DNA of 64,000 bases, from assembly GCF_001623875.1 (NCBI RefSeq), contig NZ_LWAE01000002.1:248001-312000 (forward strand), read 5' to 3'. Within the stretch, counting starts at the first letter, position 1; each line of letters begins with the position of its first letter. This DNA is from Clostridium magnum DSM 2767. GTDB lineage: Bacteria > Bacillota > Clostridia > Clostridiales > Clostridiaceae. Below, in pieces: positions 51,396-60,326 of the stretch. The translations under genes were made by a program, and so were the position numbers. Under the pieces are notes generated by a model. It was not told where the DNA came from, did not search any database, and was given only the letters and a program-made list of their open reading frames with translations.

Positions 51396-52207
51396 ATGGA
51401 GTATTTTTCAAAACAATGGAGCAATTCAAAAAAATATTACACTATGGAAGAAAAATTTTGGAATGAAAGAGCTGAAGAATTTAATAGAAAGGATATAGAG
51501 CAAAGAGAAAGTGAAAATTTTTTCTCTATATTAGATTTTATTGAAGTAGGACAAGATAGGAAGTTTGGAAATGTATTAGATATAGGATGCGGAACTGGAT
51601 TTTATTCTATACAATTTTCTGAAATATCTGAGTATGTTATGGCTACAGATATTTCAGAAAATATGCTGCTTTATGCTGAAAATAATGCAAAAGTAAGAAA
51701 TAAAAGTAACATAGTTTTTGTAAAAAACCTTGGTCAGAATTGAATTTAGATGAATTTAATTGCAAAGAAAAGTTTGATTTAGTGTTTGCTTCGATGACTC
51801 CAGCTATAGATAGTTACGAGGATCTTATCAAAATGATAGGTTGTGGGAAAAACTTGTATTTTTTAAGTGGCTTTGTAGAAAGAAGAGATACTTTAAAAGA
51901 TCAGCTTTCGGAAATAATTTTAGATTCACATAGTAACAATCCTCATGGAAATAAAATATATAATGCTTTTAATATATTATGGAATATGGGTTACTATCCA
52001 AAGATAAGCTATAAACATTCAAATTGGGAGAGATGCAAGTCTGTAGATAAATTTTATGAAGAATTTTTGATTTACTTTGGAAGAATGAAAATTCTAGCTG
52101 AAGATGATAAAGTTGCTATTAAAAATTATTTGGAAAATAAGGCTGTAAATGGTATGGTAAAGGAAAAAATAACTTCTAAAGTTGCATGGCTTTGCTGGAA
52201 AAAATAG
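51396..52207 (+). pseudogene. Frameshifted SAM-dependent methyltransferase after fmdE
   Basis: The first frame (51396-51743) has EEKFWNERAEEFN and motif I VLDIGCGTGFYSIQFSEIS. It stops after the A6 run at 51722-51727. A second frame (to 52207) continues KPWSELNLDEFNC, FDLVFASMTPAIDSYEDL and ends VAWLCWKK. Shifting one base at the A run joins both into one product of about 270 residues typical of methyltransferases found beside FmdE. The break may be real, phase-variable or a read error at the homopolymer. Confidence 0.8.
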
Positions 52208-52325
52208 CGTGATATGAAGCAATACTTAAATCTAATGGGGTTGTTATAGCTAGATTTAAGTATTAGCTCAGTAGTTACTACATAAAACAAGTAAAGGAAT
52301 TGATGAAAATTGAACTTAGAGATAA

Positions 52326-52562
52326 ATCAAAGTTAAAAATGGAGAATTATATTCACAAATGCCATATAATTTTTATACTACCAATATTGAAACTGCCATA
52401 GCAGATGCTTATTATCTTGGAAAAGTTCTTTATCCTGAAAAATTCAAAGATGTTGAGCCAGAGAAAAAAGCTGATGAAATTTATAAAGCTTTTCTTGGAA
52501 AAGAGCGGTACTCAGAAATGGCAAAAAACTTTGGGGGATTTAAAAAGATAACACTGAAATAA
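52326..52562 (+). pseudogene. C-terminal remnant of a BtuF/FepB-type binding protein
   Basis: In frame from about 52326 it reads [20 protein letters not shown], followed by [30 protein letters not shown] and GGFKKI. This is the usual last 80 residues of periplasmic-binding-protein-type (PF01497) lipoproteins for iron-siderophore or cobalamin ABC importers. The rest of the gene and its permease and ATPase are absent. A 67-codon frame starts at ATG 52359, but it is a fragment. Confidence 0.72.
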
Positions 52563-52578
52563 TTGTTAAATGAAAAAA

Positions 52579-52617
52579 CAGCTATAGGATAATAAATGCT
52601 ATCCTACAGCTGATTTT
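52579..52617 (+). terminator. Terminator downstream of the remnant
   Basis: CAGCTATAGGATA pairs imperfectly with TATCCTACAGCTG, followed by ATTTTTAA. The remaining bases up to the next promoter (52804) show no gene. Confidence 0.7.
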
Positions 52618-52803
52618 TAATTCCAATATATTTTTCTTACACAAAGCTCTTACGTAACAATTGTTTTGTTGTTTTCTTACATTCATAATTTGTTGAATTT
52701 AGTGTATAGACCATACTTTCGATTAATTCTGCAGGTATAGGCTTATTAAATAATACATGTAGATAAAAAGTAAAAAACATTATATGTAATATTTTTGAAT
52801 GTT

Positions 52804-52832
52804 TTGACTGTTTGTGAAGTAAATGGTAAAAT
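52804..52832 (+). promoter_or_regulatory. Housekeeping promoter of the dCache receptor
   Basis: TTGACT (52804-52809), 17 bp, TAAAAT (52827-52832), about 58 bases before the start codon. Confidence 0.65.
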
Positions 52833-52889
52833 AATCTAGTAATTGGCATTATAAAAAATATATTTTTAACTTTAGAAAGGAATAATAAT

Positions 52890-54986
52890 ATGAAAAAGAT
52901 AAGTACAAAAATCATAATGACCATTATAATTTGTTGTATCACATTATCTTCAATCTTGGGAGCTATTTCAATAATTGTAGGAAAAACACTTATTAATAAA
53001 GAAGCTATGGATAAACTATCATATATGTCTCAAAGTACAGGAGGAGATCTAAATAAAAAACTTGAGATTCCTCAAAATAAAGTGGAATATTTATCTTATG
53101 ATGTAATAAACACTTTTGATATTCAACAGTTAAAATCAGATCCTCAATATATAGAAAGATATAAAGACTCATTAGCCTCAGATATAAAGAATTATTCAGA
53201 AGGCTCTAAATCTTATTCATCTATGTATTTCTTTTTTAATTCAGATTTAACTGGTGGAGTGGGTGATGTGTATCTTGCTGATACTAAAGGTACTGGTGAT
53301 TTTGAAAGACAGTCAGAGCTAACAAAGGAAAAATATGATTCTAATAATAAAAGTATGCAGTGGTATTATGAAGCTATAAAACAAGAAAACGGCAAGTGGT
53401 CTATTCCCTATACTTCCTCCGTTATTAATTCGGATGTAATTACATATTCAAAACCTGTATTCAAGGATAATACGCTTATAGGGGTAGCTGCTGTAGATTT
53501 AAAGTTTAGTGATATTAAAAATTTGATAAATGGTATTAAAGTATACAGTACTGGATATGCTACACTATACAATGATAAATATGATTATTTAGTGCATCCT
53601 GACTTTACATATAAGGACAACTTAGCTACAGTTAAAGATGGGGTCTATAAAGATATTTATGAACAAATGAAAGCAAATCAAGCTGGTGTTATTAAGTATA
53701 AAAGCAAGAATGGACAAAACAAACTACTGGCTTACTCAAAACTTTCAAATGGTTGGGTTTTAACTGTTGCACCGCCTATAGATGAGGTGCTTAGTGCTAT
53801 AAATAGGTTAACAATAGTAATTTCTACTATTATTATAATAGGAATAGTTTTATCCGTAATTGCAGCACTATATCTGGGTAAGAAAATTTCGGAACCAATT
53901 AAAGTAGCTACTGAGCTTATAAATACTATATCCAAAGGTGATCTCTCTTCAAGTCTAGATAAAAAGTCAGAAAAGTTTTCTAATCATAATGATGAACTCG
54001 GTATTATGATTAAGGCTTTGTTTGATTTAAAGATAAATCTAATTGATGTAGTTGATAATTTACGAGATAGTTCTAATAATATTTTTCAGTATTCCAAAAG
54101 TTTATCTACAAATACTAACGAAACACTAATATGCATTAATAATGTTTCTAATACTATATCAGAATTAGCAAGTGATGCAACAGAACATGCTGTATTTTCT
54201 CAGAATGGTTTGGAGAATATTAGGGATTTATCTAGGGATATCGAGATTGCACTACAAAGCTCTGATATGGTAAAAGAAACTTCTAATATTGCCAAGGAAA
54301 TGAGCAGTAAAGGTTCTGAATCTCTGGATATTCTTACAGAAAAGTTTAAGATAAATAGCGATGTAATAAGTAAAATTTCTATCATTGTTGATAACCTAGA
54401 TAATAAATCGGGCTCTATAGATAATATAGTACACACTATTAATAGTGTTGCGGAGCAGACAAACCTATTGGCACTTAACGCAGCCATTGAAGCAGCTCGA
54501 GCAGGTGAATATGGTAAAGGTTTTTCTGTAGTAGCTGAAGAAATACGTCATTTAGCAGAACAAAGTACAGATTATACAAAGGAAATAGCTATTATTATAA
54601 GTGAAATACAACAGGAAATAAGTCTTGCAAAGAATACTATGGATACTGGTATAGATGCTGTAAATCAAGCCAATACCGCGATAGTAGAAACAGAAAAATC
54701 TTTTAATCTAATTGAGAATTCTATTGAAAATAGCCTAAATCATATAGACAGTTTATCACGAAATCTTACAAATGTGGCTGCAAATAAAGAAAAGGCTATA
54801 GTATCTATTGAAAGAATATCTACTATATCAGAGGAATCAGCAGGTGCTGCTGAAGAGGTAGCTGCAGCAGTCAAAGAACAGACCGATGCAATGAATTCCA
54901 TTTCAGGCACAGCCGAAAAACTTAATGAAGTAGCTGGTAGAATGGGTGAAACAGTTGGAATGTTTAAATTAGATTCTCTATCATAG
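52890..54986 (+). CDS. Methyl-accepting chemotaxis protein with dCache sensor
   Basis: A 698-residue receptor. TM1 is at about 8-30. The extracytoplasmic region at about 35-300 has a double-Cache fold ([41 protein letters not shown]). TM2 is at about 305-327, then a HAMP domain, then a signalling domain with [20 protein letters not shown]. dCache domains bind amino acids and other small solutes directly. The start follows GAAAGGA. It is a single gene ended by the terminator at 55052. Confidence 0.93.
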   Translation: MKKISTKIIMTIIICCITLSSILGAISIIVGKTLINKEAMDKLSYMSQSTGGDLNKKLEIPQNKVEYLSYDVINTFDIQQLKSDPQYIERYKDSLASDIKNYSEGSKSYSSMYFFFNSDLTGGVGDVYLADTKGTGDFERQSELTKEKYDSNNKSMQWYYEAIKQENGKWSIPYTSSVINSDVITYSKPVFKDNTLIGVAAVDLKFSDIKNLINGIKVYSTGYATLYNDKYDYLVHPDFTYKDNLATVKDGVYKDIYEQMKANQAGVIKYKSKNGQNKLLAYSKLSNGWVLTVAPPIDEVLSAINRLTIVISTIIIIGIVLSVIAALYLGKKISEPIKVATELINTISKGDLSSSLDKKSEKFSNHNDELGIMIKALFDLKINLIDVVDNLRDSSNNIFQYSKSLSTNTNETLICINNVSNTISELASDATEHAVFSQNGLENIRDLSRDIEIALQSSDMVKETSNIAKEMSSKGSESLDILTEKFKINSDVISKISIIVDNLDNKSGSIDNIVHTINSVAEQTNLLALNAAIEAARAGEYGKGFSVVAEEIRHLAEQSTDYTKEIAIIISEIQQEISLAKNTMDTGIDAVNQANTAIVETEKSFNLIENSIENSLNHIDSLSRNLTNVAANKEKAIVSIERISTISEESAGAAEEVAAAVKEQTDAMNSISGTAEKLNEVAGRMGETVGMFKLDSLS

Positions 54987-55051
54987 CTTTACAAACATTA
55001 AATAAGTTATTAACCAAAATGAATCATGTGGCTTATGAAGTAAATAAATTT

Positions 55052-55084
55052 ATAGGACTTGCCTTCAGGTAAGTCCTATTTTTC
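55052..55084. terminator. Bidirectional terminator between receptor and APC transporter genes
   Basis: ATAGGACTT and AAGTCCTAT form the stem with a GCCTTCAGGT loop, followed by TTTTTCT. It serves convergent genes. Confidence 0.8.
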
Positions 55085-55094
55085 TAATGTAAAA

Positions 55095-56951
55095 TCATTC
55101 TTCCTCAATTATATAAGGTATGGTGACTATAGCTATATTTCTTTCTTTTAACAACATTCCCTTTACAAATAGTGCAGTGTGATTGTGGAGAATGTTACAC
55201 CACCACTTCTCAACTACAAATTGAGGTATTACAACAGTTACTATATCTTTATGATCTGCGGCATATTCTTCTGATTTTATGAAACTAACCAAAGGACCTA
55301 CTAAATTTCTATAAGGTGATTTTTTAATTACTATAGGTATACCCACATTATATGCATTCCACTTTTTTAGCAGCTTTTCTGTAGCTTCGTCATCAACAGA
55401 TACGTGGAAAACTATAATGTTGTCTGATATAGTTCTTGCATAGTTCAGCGCTTTTAAAAAAGACTTATTAAGGGTATCTATAGGTACAATAGCATACCTT
55501 TTTTGATTAGCAAAATCAATTTCCTTTGGTTTTATATTAATCTTTAGTTTTAGCTGGGTGGCAACTGAGATATAATGTTTTTTTATTCTAAGCATAATAA
55601 TAACTAGAGAAGGTATTATTATGCCCACAATCCATGCACCGTGAAAGAATTTGGTTGCACCTATAATTATTACAGTTATAATAGTTACAATAGCACCTAA
55701 GCCATTTATAAAAGCCTTACGTTTCCAGGAAGGACCTTTTTCTCTTATCCATTTTATAAACATTCCACATTGTGATAAGGTAAAGGAAATAAATACACCA
55801 ACGGCGTATAGAGGAAGCAAAAGGTGAGTTTCACTTTTAAATATTAAAACAAGTAAACAGGCAGCTGCTGATAATAATAATATTCCATTAGAAAAGCCTA
55901 ATCTCTTTCCACGTTTAGTAAACTGTCTTGGGGCGAAGCCGTCTTTAGATATAAGTGCTAGCAATAGAGGATAACCTGCAAAAGCTGTATTAGCAGCCAT
56001 TATTAAAATAATAGCTGTAGTTATTTGAATTATAAAGTACATAATATTTTGCCCAAAAATTTGTGAGGCAATTTGAGATATAACTGTTTCACTAGAATTT
56101 GGCACTGCATGATACAAAGTTGATACATAAGATAATCCGCCAAATATTAATAGGACAACAGTTGCAAGTAGTCCCAGTACTATTTTTGCATTTTTTTGAG
56201 AAGGTTCCCTAAAGTTAGGAATACCATTACTCACAGCTTCGATTCCTGTAAGAGCTGTACAACCAGATGCAAAAGCTTTCAAAAATAAAAATATTCCAAT
56301 ATCACCTGTGGCTTCTGGTATTTTATATATAGGATGAGGATTGTATCCAAGGACATAAATTTTTACTATTCCTGTAACTATCATAATTCCTACAGAAATT
56401 ATAAATAAATAAGTTGGAATTCCAAATATTCTTGAAGATTCTCTAATACCTCTTAAATTGCCCAGGGTCATAAGGATTATAAGTGAAGCTGTAATCAATA
56501 CTTTATATTTTAATAAAGAGGGTACTGCAGAGGTTATAGCTGCGGTACCTGCAGAAGTACTTACTGCAACAGTTAAAATATAATCAATAGATAGAGCTGC
56601 CCCAGCGGTGAGTCCAGGTATTACTCCGAGATTGTCCTTTGCAACTATATATGATCCACCGCCATTAGGATAACTATCTATGGTTTGTCTATAAGAAAAG
56701 AAAAGTAAAAACATCAAAAATACTATGCAAATAGCAGCATAAAACATATATTTATATGACATTAAACCTAGAATAGGAACAAGAACCCATAAAATTTCCT
56801 CACCAGCATAGGCAACAGATGATATTGCATCACTAGATAAGATAGGTAGACCCCAAAAAATGTTGAATTTCTCATTTTTTAAATCTTCGGTTTTTAGAGA
56901 CTTACCAAAAAGTAACTTGCCTAATTTCAGAACCCTAAGTTTTAATTCCAT
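55095..56951 (-). CDS. APC-superfamily amino acid/potassium-type permease
   Basis: A 618-residue protein with about 12 helices. YAGEEILWVLVPILG, SYPNGGGSYIVAKDNLG and ASGCTALTGIEAVSNGIPNF are hallmarks of the large YbeC/KimA-like group of APC transporters. A hydrophilic C-terminal domain of about 140 residues (from IDFANQKRYAIVPID) has a USP-like pattern. The ATG at 56951 has GAGGTG upstream. The longer reading from 57041 begins inside a repeat element and is rejected. The substrate (K+ or amino acid) is not determined. Confidence 0.88.
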   Translation of the reverse strand: MELKLRVLKLGKLLFGKSLKTEDLKNEKFNIFWGLPILSSDAISSVAYAGEEILWVLVPILGLMSYKYMFYAAICIVFLMFLLFFSYRQTIDSYPNGGGSYIVAKDNLGVIPGLTAGAALSIDYILTVAVSTSAGTAAITSAVPSLLKYKVLITASLIILMTLGNLRGIRESSRIFGIPTYLFIISVGIMIVTGIVKIYVLGYNPHPIYKIPEATGDIGIFLFLKAFASGCTALTGIEAVSNGIPNFREPSQKNAKIVLGLLATVVLLIFGGLSYVSTLYHAVPNSSETVISQIASQIFGQNIMYFIIQITTAIILIMAANTAFAGYPLLLALISKDGFAPRQFTKRGKRLGFSNGILLLSAAACLLVLIFKSETHLLLPLYAVGVFISFTLSQCGMFIKWIREKGPSWKRKAFINGLGAIVTIITVIIIGATKFFHGAWIVGIIIPSLVIIMLRIKKHYISVATQLKLKINIKPKEIDFANQKRYAIVPIDTLNKSFLKALNYARTISDNIIVFHVSVDDEATEKLLKKWNAYNVGIPIVIKKSPYRNLVGPLVSFIKSEEYAADHKDIVTVVIPQFVVEKWWCNILHNHTALFVKGMLLKERNIAIVTIPYIIEEE

Positions 56952-56980
56952 AGAAATACACCTCGAAATAATAATTTCTT

Positions 56981-57163
56981 TTATCCGATGACTACCCTCT
57001 CTAATACTCCCTACGCACGGTGTGAAAGCGATTTGCACCAAATCAGAGATTTGGGTTCTCTGCTTTTCCCAAAGAGTACGTTGCGAGCGGGTACGTCCCT
57101 GGATTCGTTCAACTAAGAATCATATGGGGTTTCAAACTCCATATGATTCAAGTTTTCACTTCA
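56981..57163 (-). repeat. Palindromic IS200/IS605-like remnant, copy 4
   Basis: It runs from TTATCCGATGACTACCCTCT to CAAGTTTTCACTTCAT, 183 bp, with internal hairpins including CAAATCAGAGATTTG, which is also present at 9784. It lies directly upstream of the APC transporter gene and may carry or disturb its promoter. Confidence 0.65.
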
Positions 57164-57385
57164 TGGTATAGAATGATTATATAACAACCAAATTTTAATG
57201 CATAATCCCTATTAAGGATTAATAATGCTATTTAAGCTTAAATTGTCTGATTCTACATAAATAATTTGGCATTATTGTTTATTATTTCAAATTTAGTCTT
57301 GTTATCTCGTTTGTTAAATTCTAACTGCCAGCTAAAAACTATATAATAAATTAAAAAAGTATTGTATTATATATCTATCAATTTA
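57164..57385. other. AT-rich gap without recognisable features
   Basis: About 220 bases between two repeat elements. I see no gene, promoter pair or riboswitch. Confidence 0.5.
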
Positions 57386-57515
57386 ACCTGGCTTACTTGG
57401 CGTTGAACTCCCACTTCTTCAAGTGGGAGTTCAACGCCAAGTAAGCCATGCATTCGCAGCTCTAAAATTCAGATGGGGTAAAAGAATCCTCATCTGAATT
57501 AAGATCTTGCTTCAA
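57386..57515. repeat. Diverged palindromic element with a perfect 28-bp stem
   Basis: 57392-57419 (starting TGGCTTACTTGGCGTTGAAC) is followed by a CTTC loop and its exact inverted copy to about 57451. A second hairpin (TTCAGATGGGG/CCTCATCTGAA) follows, and the end GAATTAAGATCTTGCTTC resembles the ends of the 15719/44479/56981 family. Confidence 0.65.
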
Positions 57516-57536
57516 AGAACTAGGGGGGATGAGTAT

Positions 57537-58091
57537 ATGTTAGAGTTAGCACAAAAAATCGATGTTAATATATTAAAATTAATTCAGAATAACTTACAAA
57601 ATTATATATTTGATAAGATAATGCCTTTTATAACGTCTCTAGGAGATTTAGGATTAGTGTGGATTATTATATCAATAATTTTAATTTTCAGTAAAAGGTA
57701 TAGAACTATAGGATTGTTGTGTATTTCAGCAATGATATTTAATACTATAATTGGAGAAGGAATATTAAAAAACTTGATTCAAAGACCAAGACCTTTTGTT
57801 AATATGGCAACAGTTGATTTATTAATAGACAAGCCTACGTCCTTTTCTTTTCCATCTGGACATACATCTGCATCCTTTGCTGCAGTAGGGATTATCTGTA
57901 GTCAGTTAAAGAAATACAGAATATATATAGTTTTATTGGCTTCCTTAATTGCTTTTTCAAGGTTGTATTTATTTGTTCATTATCCATTTGATATATTAGC
58001 AGGTATTATTCAAGGTTTAGTTTGTGCAAAGATAGTATTAAAGGTGTATCCTATAGTCATGAAAAAAAGCTCAGCAAATGTTCAAGCGTAA
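57537..58091 (+). CDS. PAP2-family membrane phosphatase (probable undecaprenyl-PP phosphatase)
   Basis: A 184-residue protein with about five helices. The three phosphatase motifs are KNLIQRPRPF, SFPSGHTSAS and SRLYLFVHYPFDI, with the catalytic His pair and Asp intact. Bacterial members recycle undecaprenyl pyrophosphate or dephosphorylate phosphatidylglycerol phosphate. The ATG at 57537 follows AGGGGGGATG; an earlier TTG falls in the repeat element. Confidence 0.87.
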   Translation: MLELAQKIDVNILKLIQNNLQNYIFDKIMPFITSLGDLGLVWIIISIILIFSKRYRTIGLLCISAMIFNTIIGEGILKNLIQRPRPFVNMATVDLLIDKPTSFSFPSGHTSASFAAVGIICSQLKKYRIYIVLLASLIAFSRLYLFVHYPFDILAGIIQGLVCAKIVLKVYPIVMKKSSANVQA

Positions 58092-58113
58092 AATATTTTC
58101 TAAATGACATATT

Positions 58114-58172
58114 AAATAGAAGATTTAGTATTGAAGCTAATTTTATTTTCAATACTAAGTCCTCTATTTTTA
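58114..58172 (+). terminator. Terminator of the PAP2 gene
   Basis: AATAGAAGATTTAGTATTGAA pairs imperfectly with TTCAATACTAAGTCCTCTATT, followed by TTTATTT. Confidence 0.7.
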
Positions 58173-58281
58173 TTTAGTAGAAATCCAAAGTTTTATAATT
58201 ATTTTGGTATAATGACAAGAATATTCATAATGAGGATTAATAATAATATTTTTGGAAAACAGTGTAACTTTTCAGTTTTAT

Positions 58282-58311
58282 ATGACAATTAAAGAAAAAA
58301 TATGTTATAAT
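58282..58311 (+). promoter_or_regulatory. Promoter of the NlpC/P60 hydrolase gene
   Basis: ATGACA (58282-58287), 18 bp, TATAAT (58306-58311), 90 bases before the start. The 309-base gap otherwise holds only the PAP2 terminator. Confidence 0.65.
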
Positions 58312-58400
58312 ATTCGATGGAACATTAAATACTAAAGATTTATGTTATTATAAACTAATGAAAGATTAGATAGATATATATAATATAGGAGTGATTAATA

Positions 58401-59444
58401 TTGGATAAAAAAATAAAAAGTATGTTAGTAGCATTAACATGTGTTTTAACGATAAATAGTACGGTTTTTGCAACGCCTTCATCAAGTACAGCTAATAAAA
58501 TTCATGAAATGGAAGCGAAGATAGAGAGTTTGGATCATCAAATAGAAACTGTAATGAGTAAGATAAATAGTAATAAAAAAGAAATAGCAAAGACACAAAA
58601 TGACATAAAAGGTGCAGAAAGCGATTTGAAAAATGCTCAAGATGACATAAAAAAAGGTAAGGTCTTACTTGGTCAAAGAATGAGAGCTATGTACATAAGT
58701 GGTTCTAATGGATATTTAAGCGTATTATTAGATTCAAATGGTTTGGAAGACTTTATATCAAGAATTGATATGGTTAAAGCAGTTATAAGCTATGATAATA
58801 AGGTTATAGCAGATTATAAGTCAAAAGCAGATGATATTAGTAAGAAAAGGGACAAGCTAACTGCAGAAAATAAGAGATTGTTAACTTTAAAATCAGATAA
58901 TGAAAAAAAATTAAATCAACTTAATTCTGATAAAGATAACCAAAAAAAGTTAATAGCGCAAGCTAAGGAACAACAAAGGTTATATGCTGCAGCTGAAGCA
59001 GCATCGGTAAGTGGTGCTGCTAAGCAGGTAGCTAATATAAGAAAATCAGCACCTAGTATAAGTCAGTCTAGAGGAGTAGCAGCTGCTAGTGCAAACAATG
59101 TCATAGCATTTGCCTCTAATTATATGGGTACTCCTTATGTATGGGGAGGTTCTTCTCCAAATCCAGGATTTGATTGTTCTGGATTTACTCAATACGTTTA
59201 TGGTCATTTTGGTGTATCTATAGGAAGAACTACATATGATCAAATAAATGATGGAGTTCCAGTTTCAAGAGGTCAATTACAGCCAGGTGACTTAGTTTTA
59301 TTTGGTTCATCAAGTAATCCTCATCATGTAGGAATTTATGTTGGTGATGGAGCTTATATTCATGCACCTCGTACAGGGGATTCTGTTAAGATTTCATCTC
59401 TTGATAGTAGAGGAGATTTTGTAACAGGTAGAAGAGTTAATTAG
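58401..59444 (+). CDS. Secreted coiled-coil NlpC/P60 peptidoglycan endopeptidase
   Basis: A 347-residue secreted protein. It begins at TTG with AGGAGTG nine bases upstream. The signal peptide is about residues 1-25 (ending VFA-TP). A long coiled coil spans about 30-200, as in PcsB/CwlO-type hydrolases regulated by FtsEX. A short linker leads to an NlpC/P60 domain from about 230, with catalytic Cys in PNPGFDCSGFTQYVY and His in NPHHVGIYVG, and YIHAP near the end. It should cleave peptidoglycan stem peptides during growth or division. Confidence 0.92.
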   Translation: MDKKIKSMLVALTCVLTINSTVFATPSSSTANKIHEMEAKIESLDHQIETVMSKINSNKKEIAKTQNDIKGAESDLKNAQDDIKKGKVLLGQRMRAMYISGSNGYLSVLLDSNGLEDFISRIDMVKAVISYDNKVIADYKSKADDISKKRDKLTAENKRLLTLKSDNEKKLNQLNSDKDNQKKLIAQAKEQQRLYAAAEAASVSGAAKQVANIRKSAPSISQSRGVAAASANNVIAFASNYMGTPYVWGGSSPNPGFDCSGFTQYVYGHFGVSIGRTTYDQINDGVPVSRGQLQPGDLVLFGSSSNPHHVGIYVGDGAYIHAPRTGDSVKISSLDSRGDFVTGRRVN

Positions 59445-59478
59445 ACCTTGATAATTATTAATTGGATTGAAAAATATA

Positions 59479-59552
59479 AGACACCTTTAAAGAAATAACC
59501 AGTCAGTGGCTAATATATTTATTTGACTTGTTATTTCTTTGGAGATGTCTAA
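59479..59552. repeat. MITE-like inverted-repeat element, copy 2 (short)
   Basis: The left end AAGACACCTTTAAAGAAATA and the right end TATTTCTTTGGAGATGTCT are inverted repeats. Both match the ends of the element at 8785-8932. Like that copy, it lies directly after a gene and may function as terminator. Confidence 0.65.
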
Positions 59553-59555
59553 AGT

Positions 59556-59579
59556 GAGCTCTAGTTTTAACTAGAGCTC
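59556..59579. other. Perfect palindrome GAGCTCTAG...CTAGAGCTC
   Basis: Ten-bp perfect arms around TTTT, followed by TTGTAG. It may be a second terminator of the hydrolase gene. The surrounding 443-base gap also holds the inverted-repeat element, a terminator at 59744 and the arsR promoter. Confidence 0.5.
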
Positions 59580-59743
59580 TTGTAGTGTTTAGTAATAAAC
59601 CAGGCACCATATTTCGCTTAAGATGTAGAGGTTAAGATACTAACAATACAGTTGAAGTTTAACCTTAATCTGTAGTTTTATTCATTAATTTGAATTTGAT
59701 TTATATACAAGTGGTAAAATGCTGAGCTATAGAATGGACATAT

Positions 59744-59780
59744 GGAACCAGATAAGTTATTTGTTATTTGGTTCTTTTTT
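59744..59780 (+). terminator. Terminator upstream of the arsR promoter
   Basis: GAACCAGATAA and TTATTTGGTTC form the stem (one mismatch), followed by TTTTTT. Confidence 0.7.
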
Positions 59781-59807
59781 ATACATTTTGTAACACATTT
59801 AACTTAA

Positions 59808-59868
59808 TTGACATATATTATTTATACGAGTATACTATAAGTGAACATATGAACAAATATTCATGTGT
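59808..59868 (+). promoter_or_regulatory. Promoter and CadC-type operator of arsR-cadA
   Basis: TTGACA (59808-59813), 17 bp, TATACT (59831-59836). The palindrome ACATATGAACAAATATTCAT at 59845-59864, with ATATGAAC/ATATTCAT halves, lies just downstream. The same palindrome is at 30417 before the other cadA-like gene. Repressor binding here would block transcription until metal induces release. Confidence 0.78.
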
Positions 59869-59887
59869 ATTAAGGAGAGATTAAGAT

Positions 59888-60250
59888 ATGTATAAAGAAG
59901 GAAAGATTGAAATTTGTAATTGTAGTGTAATACATGAAGATGTGTTGCTTGATGTGAAGAAGAATATGCCAGAAGAAGAAAAGTTATATGATTTGGCAGA
60001 ATTGTTTAAAGCTTTAGGTGATAATACCAGAGTTAAAATACTATATGCTTTGTTAAATTCAGAAATGTGTGTTTGTGATATAGCTGCGCTCCTAGGAATG
60101 ACGCAGTCTGCAATATCGCATCAGCTTAGAGTTTTAAAGCAATCAAGGCTTGTAAAGTATAGGAGAGAGGGTAAAATAGTGTATTATTCTTTAGATGATG
60201 AGCATGTTAAGCATATATTTGACCAGGGATTGATTCATATAAGTGAATAA
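59888..60250 (+). CDS. cadC: ArsR/SmtB-family metal-sensing repressor, CadC-like
   Basis: A 120-residue winged-helix repressor. The recognition helix is in MTQSAISHQLRVLKQS. Two metal-site signatures are visible: a Cys-rich thiolate site (EICNCS near residue 10 with MCVCD at about 60, the alpha3N CadC type) and an alpha5 pattern D-x-H...H-x2-E at the C-terminus (DDEHVKHIFDQGLIHISE). It should sense Cd, Pb, Zn or Co and derepress the ATPase gene that follows. The start follows AAGGAGAG. Confidence 0.92.
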   Translation: MYKEGKIEICNCSVIHEDVLLDVKKNMPEEEKLYDLAELFKALGDNTRVKILYALLNSEMCVCDIAALLGMTQSAISHQLRVLKQSRLVKYRREGKIVYYSLDDEHVKHIFDQGLIHISE

Positions 60251-60326
60251 TAATTATGAATTTTAACGAAATATAAGATGAAGTTAATCTTATTTCACTG
60301 TAAAGATTATTTAAGGGGGAGATAAA

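Noticed and set aside
52843..52860. TTGGCAT near the dCache receptor as a sigma-54 promoter
   Set aside because: The -24 half is present, but no GC occurs at the required N10 spacing, no activator palindromes lie upstream, and a good housekeeping promoter is present.
56952..57041. N-terminal extension of the APC transporter
   Set aside because: These 30 codons begin within the palindromic repeat element. A proper ribosome binding site precedes the ATG at 56951.
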